Below are positions 55,239 through 64,000 of a stretch of 64,000 nt of DNA, piece after piece (within the stretch, counting starts at the first letter, position 1; each line of letters starts with the position of its first letter). The DNA comes from Marinibacterium sp050389775 (GTDB lineage Bacteria; Pseudomonadota; Alphaproteobacteria; Rhodobacterales; Rhodobacteraceae): NCBI RefSeq assembly GCF_050389775.1, contig NZ_CP177144.1, positions 2,604,001-2,668,000 of the forward strand, in the 5' to 3' direction. Under the pieces are notes generated by a model. The model saw nothing but the letters and a program-made list of their open reading frames with translations, did not search any database and was not told where the DNA came from. Position numbers and translations under genes: made by a program.

Positions 55239-56403
55239 GCCGGGGGAGCCGCCTGTCGAGCGGCGCTATCGCGGCGGGCCGATCTTTGACGGCACCCGCC
55301 TGCACCGGGACGCCGTGCTCGACCTGGGCAGCGGCAAGGTCATCGCGCTGAGGCCCGACACGACCGATGGTGCAGGGCCGGGCCAGCCGGTGACCGAAGA
55401 CCTGGCCGGCGATATCCTCTGTCCGGGCTACGTGGATCTTCAGGTCAACGGAGGCGGCGGGGTCATGCTGGGCGATGTCACCGGGCCCGACGACCTGCGG
55501 CGCATGGCCCGGGCCCATCGCGGGCTGGGCGCCACGACGATCCTGCCCACCCTGATCACCGACAGCCCGGACCGCACGGCGGCGGCCATCGCCCATGTCT
55601 GCGCGGCCATCGCATCGGGCCTGCCGGGCATCGGCGGGCTGCATCTCGAAGGTCCGCACCTGTCGCTGGCCCGCAAGGGCGCCCATGAGGCCGCGCTGAT
55701 CCGCCCGATGCAGGCAGACGACCTGGCCATGCTCTGCGCGGCCGCCCGCGACCTGCCGGCGCTGGTTGTCACCCTGGCCCCCGAAAGCACGACCCCCGAC
55801 CAGGTTGCGGCGCTGGCCCGGGCCGGGGCGCGGGTCTGCCTGGGCCATACGGATGCCGATTACGACACTTGCCTGGCCTTTGCCCGGGCCGGGGCGGTGG
55901 GCGTGACACATCTGTTCAACGCCATGAGCCAGCTGGGCAGCCGTGCGCCGGGGCTGGTCGGCGCGGCGCTGGATTGCGGCGGGCTGACCGCCGGGCTGAT
56001 CGCCGACGGGGTCCATGTGCACCCGGCCACGATCCGCCGGGCGCTGGCCGCAAAGGCCGGGCCGGGCGCCGTGTTCCTGGTCAGCGATGCCATGGCCGTG
56101 GCCGGCACCGATCTCGACGGGTTTTCGCTGGGCGGCCGGCGGATCGACCGGGGAGACGGGCGGCTGGTGCTGCAGGATGGCACCTTGGCCGGGGCCGACC
56201 TGGACCTGACCACCGCCGTCAACTTGCTGACCGGATCCTGTGGCGTCGAGATGGCTACCGCGCTGGAAATGGCCACGCGCATTCCGGCCGATTTCGCCGG
56301 GCTGGCGGATGTCGGGCGGATCGCCCCGGGCACCACCGGCCCGCTGCTGCGCCTGCGCCCGGGGGCGCGGGGGCTGGCCTTGGTCGACATTATCGACCCT
56401 TAG
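55231..56403 (+). CDS. nagA: N-acetylglucosamine-6-phosphate deacetylase
   Basis: 390 residues from ATG 55231, inside the end of the previous gene. Amidohydrolase motifs of NagA: GYVDLQVNGGGG near 65-76, GGLHLEGPHLS near 132, GHTDADYD near 200, THLFNAMSQ near 222 and VSDAMAVAG near 280 (catalytic Asp). It cleaves acetate from GlcNAc-6-P. No nagB is adjacent, and no GlcNAc kinase. Together with the Dpp-type importer and CMD protein it suggests an amino-sugar uptake path. Confidence 0.94.
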   Translation: MAEPGEPPVERRYRGGPIFDGTRLHRDAVLDLGSGKVIALRPDTTDGAGPGQPVTEDLAGDILCPGYVDLQVNGGGGVMLGDVTGPDDLRRMARAHRGLGATTILPTLITDSPDRTAAAIAHVCAAIASGLPGIGGLHLEGPHLSLARKGAHEAALIRPMQADDLAMLCAAARDLPALVVTLAPESTTPDQVAALARAGARVCLGHTDADYDTCLAFARAGAVGVTHLFNAMSQLGSRAPGLVGAALDCGGLTAGLIADGVHVHPATIRRALAAKAGPGAVFLVSDAMAVAGTDLDGFSLGGRRIDRGDGRLVLQDGTLAGADLDLTTAVNLLTGSCGVEMATALEMATRIPADFAGLADVGRIAPGTTGPLLRLRPGARGLALVDIIDP

Positions 56404-56416
56404 GCCGAAAGGCAGC

Positions 56417-56441
56417 CCCGGGCGCCGGCCTGGCGCCCGGG
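56417..56441. terminator. Bidirectional terminator hairpin between nagA and pcaF
   Basis: Perfect 10-bp stem CCCGGGCGCC (56417-56426) with GGCGCCCGGG (56432-56441), five-base loop, centred between convergent stops at 56403 and 56449. No long T run on either side, but position and strength argue for termination. Confidence 0.75.
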
Positions 56442-56448
56442 ACAAGGG

Positions 56449-57650
<1,202 letters not shown>

Positions 57651-57651
<1 letters not shown>

Positions 57652-58325
57652 CACAGATCCTCCGGTACGATCAGGTCCTTCACGTCGCCGTCCAGGTGCA
57701 ACTCGGCCCCGGTCACGGCCTGCAGCGCGTCCATCGACAGCGAGGGCAGTTTCTCGCGCAGCACGAAATGGCCGTCTTCGATGTCGACCACGGCCAGCGA
57801 GGTATAGACCCGCGTCACGCAACCCACGCCGGTCAGGGGAAAGGAGCAGGTCTCCACCAGCTTGGGCTCGCCCTTCTTGGTCACGTGGTCGGTGATCACG
57901 GCCACGCGGCCCGCGCCATGGACCAGGTCCATCGCCCCGCCGACGGCCGGCACGCCCTTGGACCCCACGCGCCAATTGGCAAGGTCGCCGTTCTGGGCGA
58001 CCTGGTAGGCGCCCAGGATGGCCACGTCCAGGTGGCCGCCGCGCACCATGGCAAAGCTGTCGGCATGGTGGAAAAAGGCCGCGCCAGGGTTCAGGGTGAT
58101 GGCCTTCTTGCCGGCGTTGATCAGGTCCCAGTCCTCGTCGCCCGGGGCGGGCGCCTGGCCAAAGCCCAGCACGCCGTTCTCGGTGTGATAGATCGGCGTC
58201 CGGCCCTCGGGGGCGAACTTGGCGACCATCTCGGGAAAGCCGATGCCAAGGTTCACATAGGCCCCGTCTTCGATATCCTGCGCCGCGCGCCAGGCGATCT
58301 GTTCGTTGGAAAGCTTGTCAGTCAT
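57651..58325 (-). CDS. pcaJ: 3-oxoadipate CoA-transferase subunit B
   Basis: 224 residues. Class I CoA-transferase beta subunit with active-site Glu in YHTENGVLGFGQAP near 46-59 and GGHLDVAILGAYQVAQNGDLANW region near 115-137. Works with PcaI to move CoA from succinyl-CoA to 3-oxoadipate. Overlaps pcaI by one base. Confidence 0.95.
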
Positions 58326-59044
58326 CAGTAGTCGACCCCTTCGCGCACCAGCACTTCTTCCTGTTTGGCATCGGCCACCTCGACCACGCCATCGACGAAG
58401 ATGCCGGGTGTGATCACGTTTTCCGGCTCGATGCCGCCCGGTTCGACCAGCTGGCGGACCTGGGCGATGGTCGTCTCGGCGGCCATGCACATCAGCGGGT
58501 TGAAGTTCCGCCCGGCCAGCCGGTAGGTCAGGTTGCCGAACGGGTCGCCTAGCTCGCCCTTGACCAGTGCGAAATCGGCCTTGAGCCAGCGTTCGCGCAC
58601 GTAGTGGCGGCCGTCGAATTCCTCGACGGGCTTGCCCTCGGCCAGCTCGGTGCCATAGCTCGTGGGCGTGTAGAAGGCCGGGATGCCGGCGCCGGCGGCG
58701 CGGATGCGCTCGGCCAGGGTGCCCTGGGGCACCAGCTCCAGCTCGATCTCGCCGGCGAGATAGCGCGTGTTGAACGCCTCGGCATTGGACGACCGCGGGA
58801 ACGAGCAGATCATCTTGCCGACCATGCCCGCCTTGATCATCGCCGCGATGCCGATCCCGCCGTTGCCGGCGTTGTTGTTGATCACGGTCAGGTTTTTCGG
58901 GCTGCCGGTGGCGCGGAACCGGTCGATCAGCGCGTGGATCAGCTCTACCGGCGCGCCGGAACCGCCAAAGCCCCCGATCATCACCGTTGCGCCGTCGGGA
59001 ATACCGGCGACCGCTTCGGCCAGGGACGAAATCGTCTTGTCCAT
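58325..59044 (-). CDS. pcaI: 3-oxoadipate CoA-transferase subunit A
   Basis: 239 residues from ATG 59044 with AGGAGG-like sequence just upstream (CAAGGAGGACCAC). Alpha-subunit motifs: IGGFGGSGAPVELIHAL near 23-40, NNAGNGGIGIAAMI, FYTPTSYGTELAEGK. First gene of pcaIJF and divergent from an IclR regulator. Confidence 0.95.
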   Translation of the reverse strand: MDKTISSLAEAVAGIPDGATVMIGGFGGSGAPVELIHALIDRFRATGSPKNLTVINNNAGNGGIGIAAMIKAGMVGKMICSFPRSSNAEAFNTRYLAGEIELELVPQGTLAERIRAAGAGIPAFYTPTSYGTELAEGKPVEEFDGRHYVRERWLKADFALVKGELGDPFGNLTYRLAGRNFNPLMCMAAETTIAQVRQLVEPGGIEPENVITPGIFVDGVVEVADAKQEEVLVREGVDY

Positions 59045-59149
59045 GTGGTCCTCCTTGAACTGGATGATCCCTAGCGCCGCGCCGGGGCGACCGACAGGGT
59101 TTTCGTGCGGATGTTGACATTTGTTCGGAATGCGCCGATTTCCGTGCGC
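59045..59149. promoter_or_regulatory. Divergent pcaI / IclR promoter region
   Basis: 105 nt. On the plus strand TTGACA (59114-59119) is a perfect -35 for the regulator gene, with GATTTC a weak -10 at 17-bp spacing. PcaR-type proteins would bind here to activate pcaIJF in the presence of 3-oxoadipate. Confidence 0.55.
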
Positions 59150-59908
59150 ATGGCGAACAAACCCACCGACATGATCTCGTCCCTGGCCAAGGGGCTGCGG
59201 GTGATCGAATGTTTCTCGGCCGATGCGCCGCGGCTGTCGATTTCGGACGTTGCGCGGCTGACCGGGCTGGACCGGGCCACCGCCCGGCGCTGCCTGCTGA
59301 CCCTGCATGGCGCGGGATATGCCGATTACGACGGCAAGTTCTTTTCGCTGACCCCGCGCATCCTGCGGTTGGGGATGGGGGCGCTGGCCTCGTTGCCGCT
59401 GCCGCAGATCGTGCAGCCCTGGCTGGACCAGCTGGCCGACCAGATCGGCCAGAGCTGTTCGGTGTCGATCCTGGACGGGCTGGAAATCGTCTATGTCGCC
59501 CGGGCGGCGCAGCGGCGGGTGATGTCGATCGGGCTGATGCCCGGATCGCGGCTGCCGGCCCATTGCACGTCGATGGGCCGCATCCTGCTGGCGGCCCTGC
59601 CGGTCGACGAGGCCCGCGCGGTGATCGAGGCGTCGGACCTGACCCCGCGCACGCCGTTCAGCCTGACCGATCCCGAAGAGATCCTGGCGCGCATCATCCG
59701 CGCCGGGCAGGAAGGCCACGTGGTCATCGACCAGGAGGTCGAGATGGGCCTGCGCGCGCTGGCCGTGCCGGTGCTGGACGGGTCGGGGCGGGTGGTCGCC
59801 GCGCTGAACACGGGCATGGCGGCGATGCATGGCGATCCGGGTGAATTGGCCGCGCAATACCTGCCGCGGCTGCTCAAGGTTCAGGCCGGGCTGCGCCGGG
59901 TGCTGTAA
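59150..59908 (+). CDS. pcaR: IclR-family regulator, PcaR/PobR type
   Basis: 252 residues from ATG 59150 (MANKPTDMISSLAKGL); an upstream ATG 59105 would cover the promoter. N-terminal IclR HTH (LSISDVARLTGLDRATARRC, residues ~28-47), then effector domain with PGSRLPAHCTSMGRILLAALP region near 142-162, characteristic of PcaR/PcaU/PobR. Divergent from pcaIJF, so probably its 3-oxoadipate-responsive activator. Confidence 0.93.
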   Translation: MANKPTDMISSLAKGLRVIECFSADAPRLSISDVARLTGLDRATARRCLLTLHGAGYADYDGKFFSLTPRILRLGMGALASLPLPQIVQPWLDQLADQIGQSCSVSILDGLEIVYVARAAQRRVMSIGLMPGSRLPAHCTSMGRILLAALPVDEARAVIEASDLTPRTPFSLTDPEEILARIIRAGQEGHVVIDQEVEMGLRALAVPVLDGSGRVVAALNTGMAAMHGDPGELAAQYLPRLLKVQAGLRRVL

Positions 59909-60274
59909 CTGCGCCCCGGGCGGGGGCAGTGGTGCGATGCTGGAGCGGGCCCGGCAGGGATCCCGGTGAGTTCTGGCGGGGGGCGTCGCGGGACGTGGGC
60001 CGGGCTGCTGGCGGTGCGTATCCGGGATTTCGGCGCGTCGCGGGCGGCACATCGGTGGGGTCGGGCGTCCGAGCGGTGCGTTTCAGGCATCGGCATGGCC
60101 AAAATTCAGCACACGACAGCAACACTGGCGCTTGCCACATTGGGCCCAGAACGCTGGCCGCCGCCCGAGTCGTCCTCTTCCTCTCGCGGGTCGGCCCGTT
60201 CCCTCGACAGAAGGCCCCGTGCGCGCCTTGTGCACGCGCGCGGGGCCCGCCTTGCCCGACAGGAGACAGACCTC
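59909..60274. other. Intergenic region with strong hairpin before NMT1-type binding-protein gene
   Basis: 366 nt without a gene. A 13-bp hairpin pairs 60213-60225 with 60235-60247 (GGCCCCG with CGGGGCC at its base, one G-U), nine-base loop, ending 13 nt before the AGGAG ribosome site. No T run follows. 60095-60140 is AT-richer (GGCCAAAATTCAGCACACG) and could be the promoter. No TPP-riboswitch motifs were found. Confidence 0.5.
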
Positions 60275-61315
60275 ATGACGCTCACCCGCCGCCACTTCAC
60301 CCAGGGCCTCCTGGCCGGAACCGCCGCCGCCGGGCTTGCCGCGCCGGCCATCGGCCAGGGCAAGACCAAGCTGAAGCTGATCCTCAACTGGACCTACCAG
60401 GGCCCGCAGGCCTGGTTCTTCCTGGCCCAGGACAAGGGCTATTTCGACCAGGCCGGGATCGAGATCGAGATGGACCAGGGCAACGGGTCGGGCGCGGCCG
60501 TGGGCCAGGTGGCCTCGGGCGCCTATGACGTGGGCTTTGGCGACGTCAACGCGCTTATCCGGCTGGCCGCGACCAATCCCGAAGAGGCGCCGCTGTGTGT
60601 CTACCAGATGTACAACAAGCCGCCCTTCACCGTGGCCGTGCTGCAAAGTTCCGACATCATGACGGCCGAGGACCTGCAGGGTCGCAAGCTGGGCGGGGCG
60701 GCCAATGACGGCGCGCTCAAGCTGTTCCCGGCCTTTGCCTCGGTGGCCGGGCTCGATACCTCGGACATCGAGATCCTCAACTTCAAGTCGAACCTGCGCG
60801 AACAGATGCTGAAATCGGAACAGGTCGAAGGCGTCTTCGGCTATGTCAACACGATCCGCTTCTCGGCCAAGCTGTCGGGCATGGATCCCGATGCCGATAT
60901 CCGCTTCATCAATTACGGCGATTACGGCATGGATCTGTATTCCAACGGCATCATCGTGCCCAAGGCCATGGCCGCCGATCAGCCCGAGCTGGTCAAGGGG
61001 CTGAACTGGGCGATCAACGAAGGCATCAAGGACACGCTGGCCGATCCCGACGCCGGGGTCGATGCTGTGGCCGCCCGCGAGCCGCTGATCAACAAGGCCG
61101 TCGAAAAGGAACGGCTGGTCGCCACGCTGGCCGACGAGATGAACCATCCCGAGCTGGCCGAATACGGCCTGGGCGATGTCGATCCCGAGCGGTTCAAGAC
61201 GGCCATCGACATCGTCGTGGCGGCCGATGGCCTGCCGCGCACGCCCAGCCCGGACGAGATCTTTTCGGATGCCTTCCTGCCCGCGCCCGAAGACCGGATC
61301 TACAAGCTGGCCTGA
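60275..61315 (+). CDS. NMT1/THI5-like (SsuA/TauA group) ABC transporter substrate-binding protein
   Basis: 346 residues from ATG 60275 with AGGAGACAG upstream. Twin-arginine-like start TRRHFTQGLLAG and cleavage after APAIGQG. Type II fold with LILNWTYQGPQAWFFLAQDK region near 33-52 (THI5 pattern LxWxxxxxHxxxxxAxxxG, with Gly-Pro-Gln replacing the pyrimidine-site His), GSGAAVGQVASGAYDVGFGD region near 72-91. Ligands of this group include pyrimidines, sulfonates, riboflavin and aromatic acids. Confidence 0.9.
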   Translation: MTLTRRHFTQGLLAGTAAAGLAAPAIGQGKTKLKLILNWTYQGPQAWFFLAQDKGYFDQAGIEIEMDQGNGSGAAVGQVASGAYDVGFGDVNALIRLAATNPEEAPLCVYQMYNKPPFTVAVLQSSDIMTAEDLQGRKLGGAANDGALKLFPAFASVAGLDTSDIEILNFKSNLREQMLKSEQVEGVFGYVNTIRFSAKLSGMDPDADIRFINYGDYGMDLYSNGIIVPKAMAADQPELVKGLNWAINEGIKDTLADPDAGVDAVAAREPLINKAVEKERLVATLADEMNHPELAEYGLGDVDPERFKTAIDIVVAADGLPRTPSPDEIFSDAFLPAPEDRIYKLA

Positions 61316-61323
61316 CCCGACAC

Positions 61324-62115
61324 ATGGAACTGGAACTGACAGGCAAGGTCGCCGTGATCACCGGCCCGGCCAAGGGCATGGGCGCGGCGGTCTCGCTGGG
61401 CTTCGCGCGCGAGGGGGCTTCCCTCGCGCTTCTCGGTCGCGATACCGCGGCCATCGAACCGGTGGCCGGCCAGGCCCGCGAGATCGGCGTCGCGGCCGGG
61501 GTCTTCGGCTGTGACGTCACCGACGAGGCGGCGGTCGGTGCGGCCGTCGCGGCGGTGCTGGAGCGGTTCGGCCGGATCGACATCCTGGTCAATGTCGCCG
61601 GGGGCACCGGGCCGATCGGCAAGACCGGGGTCGAAACGACAGCCGCCGAATTCGACGAGATCACCCATCTGAACATGCGCGGGCCGTTCAACATGATCCG
61701 CGCGGTGGCCCCGGCCATGGCCGCGCAGGGCGGCGGGCGCATCGTCAATGTCGGCGGCACCTTCGGCATGCGTGGCCGGGCCATGCGGCTGGCCTATTCC
61801 TCGTCCAAATGGGGCCTGCGCGGGATCACCAAGAGCTTTGCGCTGGAACTGGGCCCCGACAACATCAACGTCAACCTCGTCGCGCCGGGCATGGTCGACG
61901 GCCCGCGGTTCCGCGACAAGGTCGTGCCCCAGGTCGCCGCCCAATACGGGCTGAGCGAAGAGGAGGCGGCGGCGAAACATGCCTCGGATTACGCGCTTGG
62001 CCGGATCACCACCGATGCGGACGTGGCCGCCGCCGTGCTGTTCCTGGCCTCGGAACGCGCGCGCCAGATCACCGGGGTGGACCTGCCGGTCGATGGCGGC
62101 TGGGCGGCGCTATGA
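61324..62115 (+). CDS. SDR-family oxidoreductase, catalytic Ser replaced
   Basis: 263 residues. TGPAKGMGAA near 14-23 is the TGxxxGxG NAD(P) motif, VNVAGG near 88-93 is the NAG motif, and YSSSKWG near 160-166 supplies Tyr and Lys. The Ser normally 13 residues before the Tyr is Gly (NVGGTFGMRG); a Thr is one position on. This could still work if Thr substitutes. It lies between binding-protein and ATPase genes (8-nt gap; ATGA overlap after), so it probably acts on the imported compound. Confidence 0.9.
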   Translation: MELELTGKVAVITGPAKGMGAAVSLGFAREGASLALLGRDTAAIEPVAGQAREIGVAAGVFGCDVTDEAAVGAAVAAVLERFGRIDILVNVAGGTGPIGKTGVETTAAEFDEITHLNMRGPFNMIRAVAPAMAAQGGGRIVNVGGTFGMRGRAMRLAYSSSKWGLRGITKSFALELGPDNINVNLVAPGMVDGPRFRDKVVPQVAAQYGLSEEEAAAKHASDYALGRITTDADVAAAVLFLASERARQITGVDLPVDGGWAAL

Positions 62116-62921
62116 AACAGGACCGTTTCGTCGAATTCGATGCCGTGGGGGTGACCTATGGCAAGCAAGGCGCGCGGACCCAGGCCCTGATGCCGACATC
62201 GCTGCGCATTGCCCGGGGCGATTTCCTGGCCCTGGTCGGCCCGTCGGGCTGTGGCAAGTCGACCATCCTCAAGCTGGTGGCCGAGCTGCTGGAGCCGTCG
62301 GAAGGGCGCATCCTCTTTGCCGGGCGCGAGCTGGGCGCCGAGCCGGTGCGCGTGGGCATGGCCTTTCAGAGCGCGTCGCTGCTGCCCTGGATGACGATCC
62401 GTGAGAATGTCATGCTGCCGCTCAAGATCGTGCCGCCGTTCAAGGCCAGCTACCGGGCCCGGAAGGACGGCGAATACCGCGACCGGGCCGATGCGCTGCT
62501 GGAACGGGTCGGGCTGATCGATTTCGCCGACAAGAGTCCCTGGCAATTGTCGGGGGGCATGATGCAGCGGGCCAACCTGTGCCGGGCGCTGATCCACGAT
62601 CCCGATCTGCTGCTGCTCGACGAGCCCTTCGGCGCGCTCGACCAGTTCACCCGCGAAGAGCTGTGGCAGACGGTCCAGGACCTCTGGCTGGACCGCGCGC
62701 CGACGGTGCTGCTGGTCACCCATGACCTGCGCGAGGCGGCCTACCTGGCCAGCCGCATCTGCGTGATGTCGCCGCGCCCGGGCCGCATCATCGAGGACCG
62801 GCCCGTCGATTTCGCCCGCCCGCGGCCCATCGACCTGACCTTCGACGCCGGGTTCTCGGCGTTGGTGCAGGAGCTGCGCGGGCTGATCGTGCATGCGCCG
62901 GTGACGGGGAGCGCGGCATGA
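62112..62921 (+). CDS. SsuB/TauB-type ABC transporter ATPase
   Basis: 269 residues from ATG 62112 (overlaps the SDR stop). Walker A GPSGCGKST, SSuB/TauB-like LPWMTIRENVMLPLKI region near 95-110, signature LSGGMMQRANLCRAL and Walker B LLLLDEPFGALD. Energises the permease that follows. Confidence 0.93.
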   Translation: MKQDRFVEFDAVGVTYGKQGARTQALMPTSLRIARGDFLALVGPSGCGKSTILKLVAELLEPSEGRILFAGRELGAEPVRVGMAFQSASLLPWMTIRENVMLPLKIVPPFKASYRARKDGEYRDRADALLERVGLIDFADKSPWQLSGGMMQRANLCRALIHDPDLLLLDEPFGALDQFTREELWQTVQDLWLDRAPTVLLVTHDLREAAYLASRICVMSPRPGRIIEDRPVDFARPRPIDLTFDAGFSALVQELRGLIVHAPVTGSAA

Positions 62922-63676
62922 AACCGATGCAACAGAAACTGGCCTCGGCCGCGCTGATCGTCGGGGTCTTTGTCTTCTGGGAGCTGTTCTGCCTGCTCTT
63001 CGGCATTTCCGAGCTGGTCCTGCCGCGGCCTTCGCGGATCATCGCGGCGTTCTTCGAATACCAGCACGCGATCTGGCCCCATGTCTGGCAGACCTTCTAC
63101 ACGACCATGGTGGGCTTTGCCTGCGGCGTGGTCATCGGCCTGGGCCTGGGCGTGCTGATCGGGTCGTCCAAGCTGGCCTATGACACGGCCTATCCGCTGC
63201 TGGTCGGCATCTCGTCGATCCCCAAGGTGGCCGTGGTGCCGATCTTCGTGCTGTGGTTCGGGGCCGGGACGATCCCGGCGATCCTGACGGCCATGATCAT
63301 CTGCATCTTTCCCATCGTGGTGAATGTTTCGACGGGCATCGCGACGGTCGAGCCCGAGCTCGAGGATGTCATGCGCGCGCTCAAGGCCAACAAGCGCGAG
63401 ATCCTGTGGAACGTCGGCCTGCCGCGGTCGATGCCCTATTTCTTTGCCTCGCTGAAGGTGGCCATCACGCTGAGCTTCGTGGGGTCGGTGATTGCCGAGA
63501 CGGTGGCGGCGAACAAGGGGGTGGGGAACCTGATGCTGATCGCCTCGTCGTCGTTCAACGTGCCGCTGGTCTTTGCCGGGCTGATGGTGCTGGCGGTGAT
63601 GGGCGTGTCGCTCTACGCGATCTTCTCGCTGGTCGAACGCCACGTGGCCTCCTGGGCGATGCGCAAGGATATCTGA
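62918..63676 (+). CDS. SsuC/TauC-type ABC transporter permease
   Basis: 252 residues, overlaps the ATPase stop (ATGA). Six helices; coupling loop LEDVMRALKANKREILWNVGLP near 147-168 (region) and VGSVIAETVAANKGVGNLM region near 187-205 are typical. Last gene of the operon, followed by a terminator. Confidence 0.94.
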   Translation: MKPMQQKLASAALIVGVFVFWELFCLLFGISELVLPRPSRIIAAFFEYQHAIWPHVWQTFYTTMVGFACGVVIGLGLGVLIGSSKLAYDTAYPLLVGISSIPKVAVVPIFVLWFGAGTIPAILTAMIICIFPIVVNVSTGIATVEPELEDVMRALKANKREILWNVGLPRSMPYFFASLKVAITLSFVGSVIAETVAANKGVGNLMLIASSSFNVPLVFAGLMVLAVMGVSLYAIFSLVERHVASWAMRKDI

Positions 63677-63696
63677 ACGGTGCCATGTGACAGCTG

Positions 63697-63730
63697 CGGC
63701 CGGCCCTTCGGGGTCGGCCGTTTGTCGTTG
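63697..63730 (+). terminator. Intrinsic terminator with UUCG tetraloop
   Basis: 10-bp stem 63697-63706 (CGGCCGGCCC) with 63711-63720 (GGGTCGGCCG), loop TTCG, followed by TTTGTCGTT. It is 20 nt past the permease stop. Confidence 0.9.
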
Positions 63731-63807
63731 GGGGGCGGTGCAGGGCGATGCCGTCTCGCGGCCCGCTGAAGGTAACAATCTCACGCTCAGCCTGGGGTCT
63801 AAACCGC

Positions 63808-63892
63808 GCGCAGGTCCTGCCAGAGGGGCAATCCGGGCGCAGGTCCAGCCATAGGAGGAACCTGGGCGCAGGCCTACCACAGAGGGGACCGG
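63808..63892. repeat. Three-copy 29-nt tandem repeat
   Basis: Units at 63808-63836, 63837-63865 and 63866-63892 share GCGCAGG then CC-GCCA-AG-GG and end CCGG or CTGG. They are contiguous with no spacers, so not CRISPR. The 29-nt period is not a multiple of three, which argues against coding. Confidence 0.75.
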
Positions 63893-63936
63893 CGGTCGCA
63901 CAGCTGCATCCCTGGTGCCTGCGCGACCGCCTCTGT
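63879..63936. repeat. Inverted repeat after the 29-nt tandem
   Basis: GGCGGTCGC (63891-63899) pairs with GCGACCGCC (63923-63931), 23-base loop; ACAGA (63879-63883) and TCTGT (63932-63936) extend it beyond a one-sided bulge. The hairpin uses the last tandem unit as one arm. No T run nearby. Confidence 0.6.
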
Positions 63937-64000
63937 AGGGCGGATGTCCCGGGGTGGATCTGCGCTCTCAGCTCCGAACCGGTCTTGTTCCGCACTGTCG

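Larger units (their letters stand above)
63731..64000. other. End-of-window intergenic DNA
   Basis: 270 nt with no convincing gene. It holds three tandem ~29-nt units (63808-63892) and an inverted repeat (63891-63931), described separately. 63932-64000 shows nothing else recognisable. Confidence 0.5.

Noticed and set aside
59909..60274. TPP riboswitch before the THI5-like gene
   Set aside because: The CUGAGA and ACCUGA blocks of the TPP aptamer are missing; only a GC hairpin is present.
63808..63892. CRISPR array
   Set aside because: Units are contiguous, diverged and without spacers, and no cas gene is seen.

Overview
The window is GC-rich chromosomal DNA that reads like a Rhodobacteraceae-type alphaproteobacterium. 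The signs are very high GC with third-position G/C bias, a methionine synthase split into two genes, a dense run of solute-binding-protein ABC transporters each with its own regulator, pca-type aromatic catabolism, and ATGA/TGATG gene overlaps throughout. I saw no tRNA, rRNA, transposase, phage gene or CRISPR array. The assignment rests on gene content only.

Layout. (1) 1-2000, minus strand: a cobalamin riboswitch ahead of a DUF4198 (NikK-like) gene, cbiM and a cbiL/nikL-like gene cut by the window edge. This is metal (probably cobalt) uptake. Divergent from it, 2223-5989 carries the B12-dependent methionine synthase as two overlapping genes. (2) 6082-13289, minus strand: an operon for a TIGR04076 protein, an aldo/keto reductase, a complete Liv-type transporter and an aspartate-dehydrogenase-like protein, with a divergent FCD-GntR regulator (13493-14446) that carries a roughly 100-residue low-complexity insert. 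(3) 15085-25321: a PfkB kinase convergent with an eIF-2B-like protein plus GntR/UTRA regulator, then a LacI-controlled operon (GATase1-like protein, LsrB/RhaS-type sugar ABC transporter, M20 deacylase). (4) 25938-37944: an enolase-superfamily enzyme, a MocR regulator, a Pot-type transporter, and flavoenzymes of the DAO and GMC families. (5) 38289-44175: a Ugp-like glycerol-phosphate/glycerophosphodiester uptake cluster with a phosphodiesterase and an RpiR regulator. (6) 44300-49141: a GntR/UTRA regulator divergent from a CUT1 sugar transporter that lacks an ATPase gene, ending in a second PfkB kinase. (7) 49341-56403: a Dpp/Opp-type transporter, a carboxymuconolactone-decarboxylase-family protein and NagA. 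(8) 56449-59908: pcaIJF with a divergent IclR regulator. (9) 60275-63676: an NMT1/THI5-type transporter with an SDR dehydrogenase in the operon, then a terminator and a short tandem-repeat tract.

How they fit together. Eight uptake systems occupy the 64 kb, most coupled to one to three enzymes that would start breakdown of whatever is imported. The best-supported functional links are cobalt uptake with B12-dependent methionine synthesis, glycerophosphodiester uptake with hydrolysis, and 3-oxoadipate to acetyl-CoA plus succinyl-CoA. The least explained loci are the eIF-2B/PfkB/GntR group, the LacI/M20/GATase1 sugar operon and the ATPase-less CUT1 operon. Sequence-level oddities include a 118-bp tandem duplication at the rpiR/gntR junction, low-complexity expansions in the liv region, tandem LacI operators, and a promoter-like box shared by two oxidase genes.
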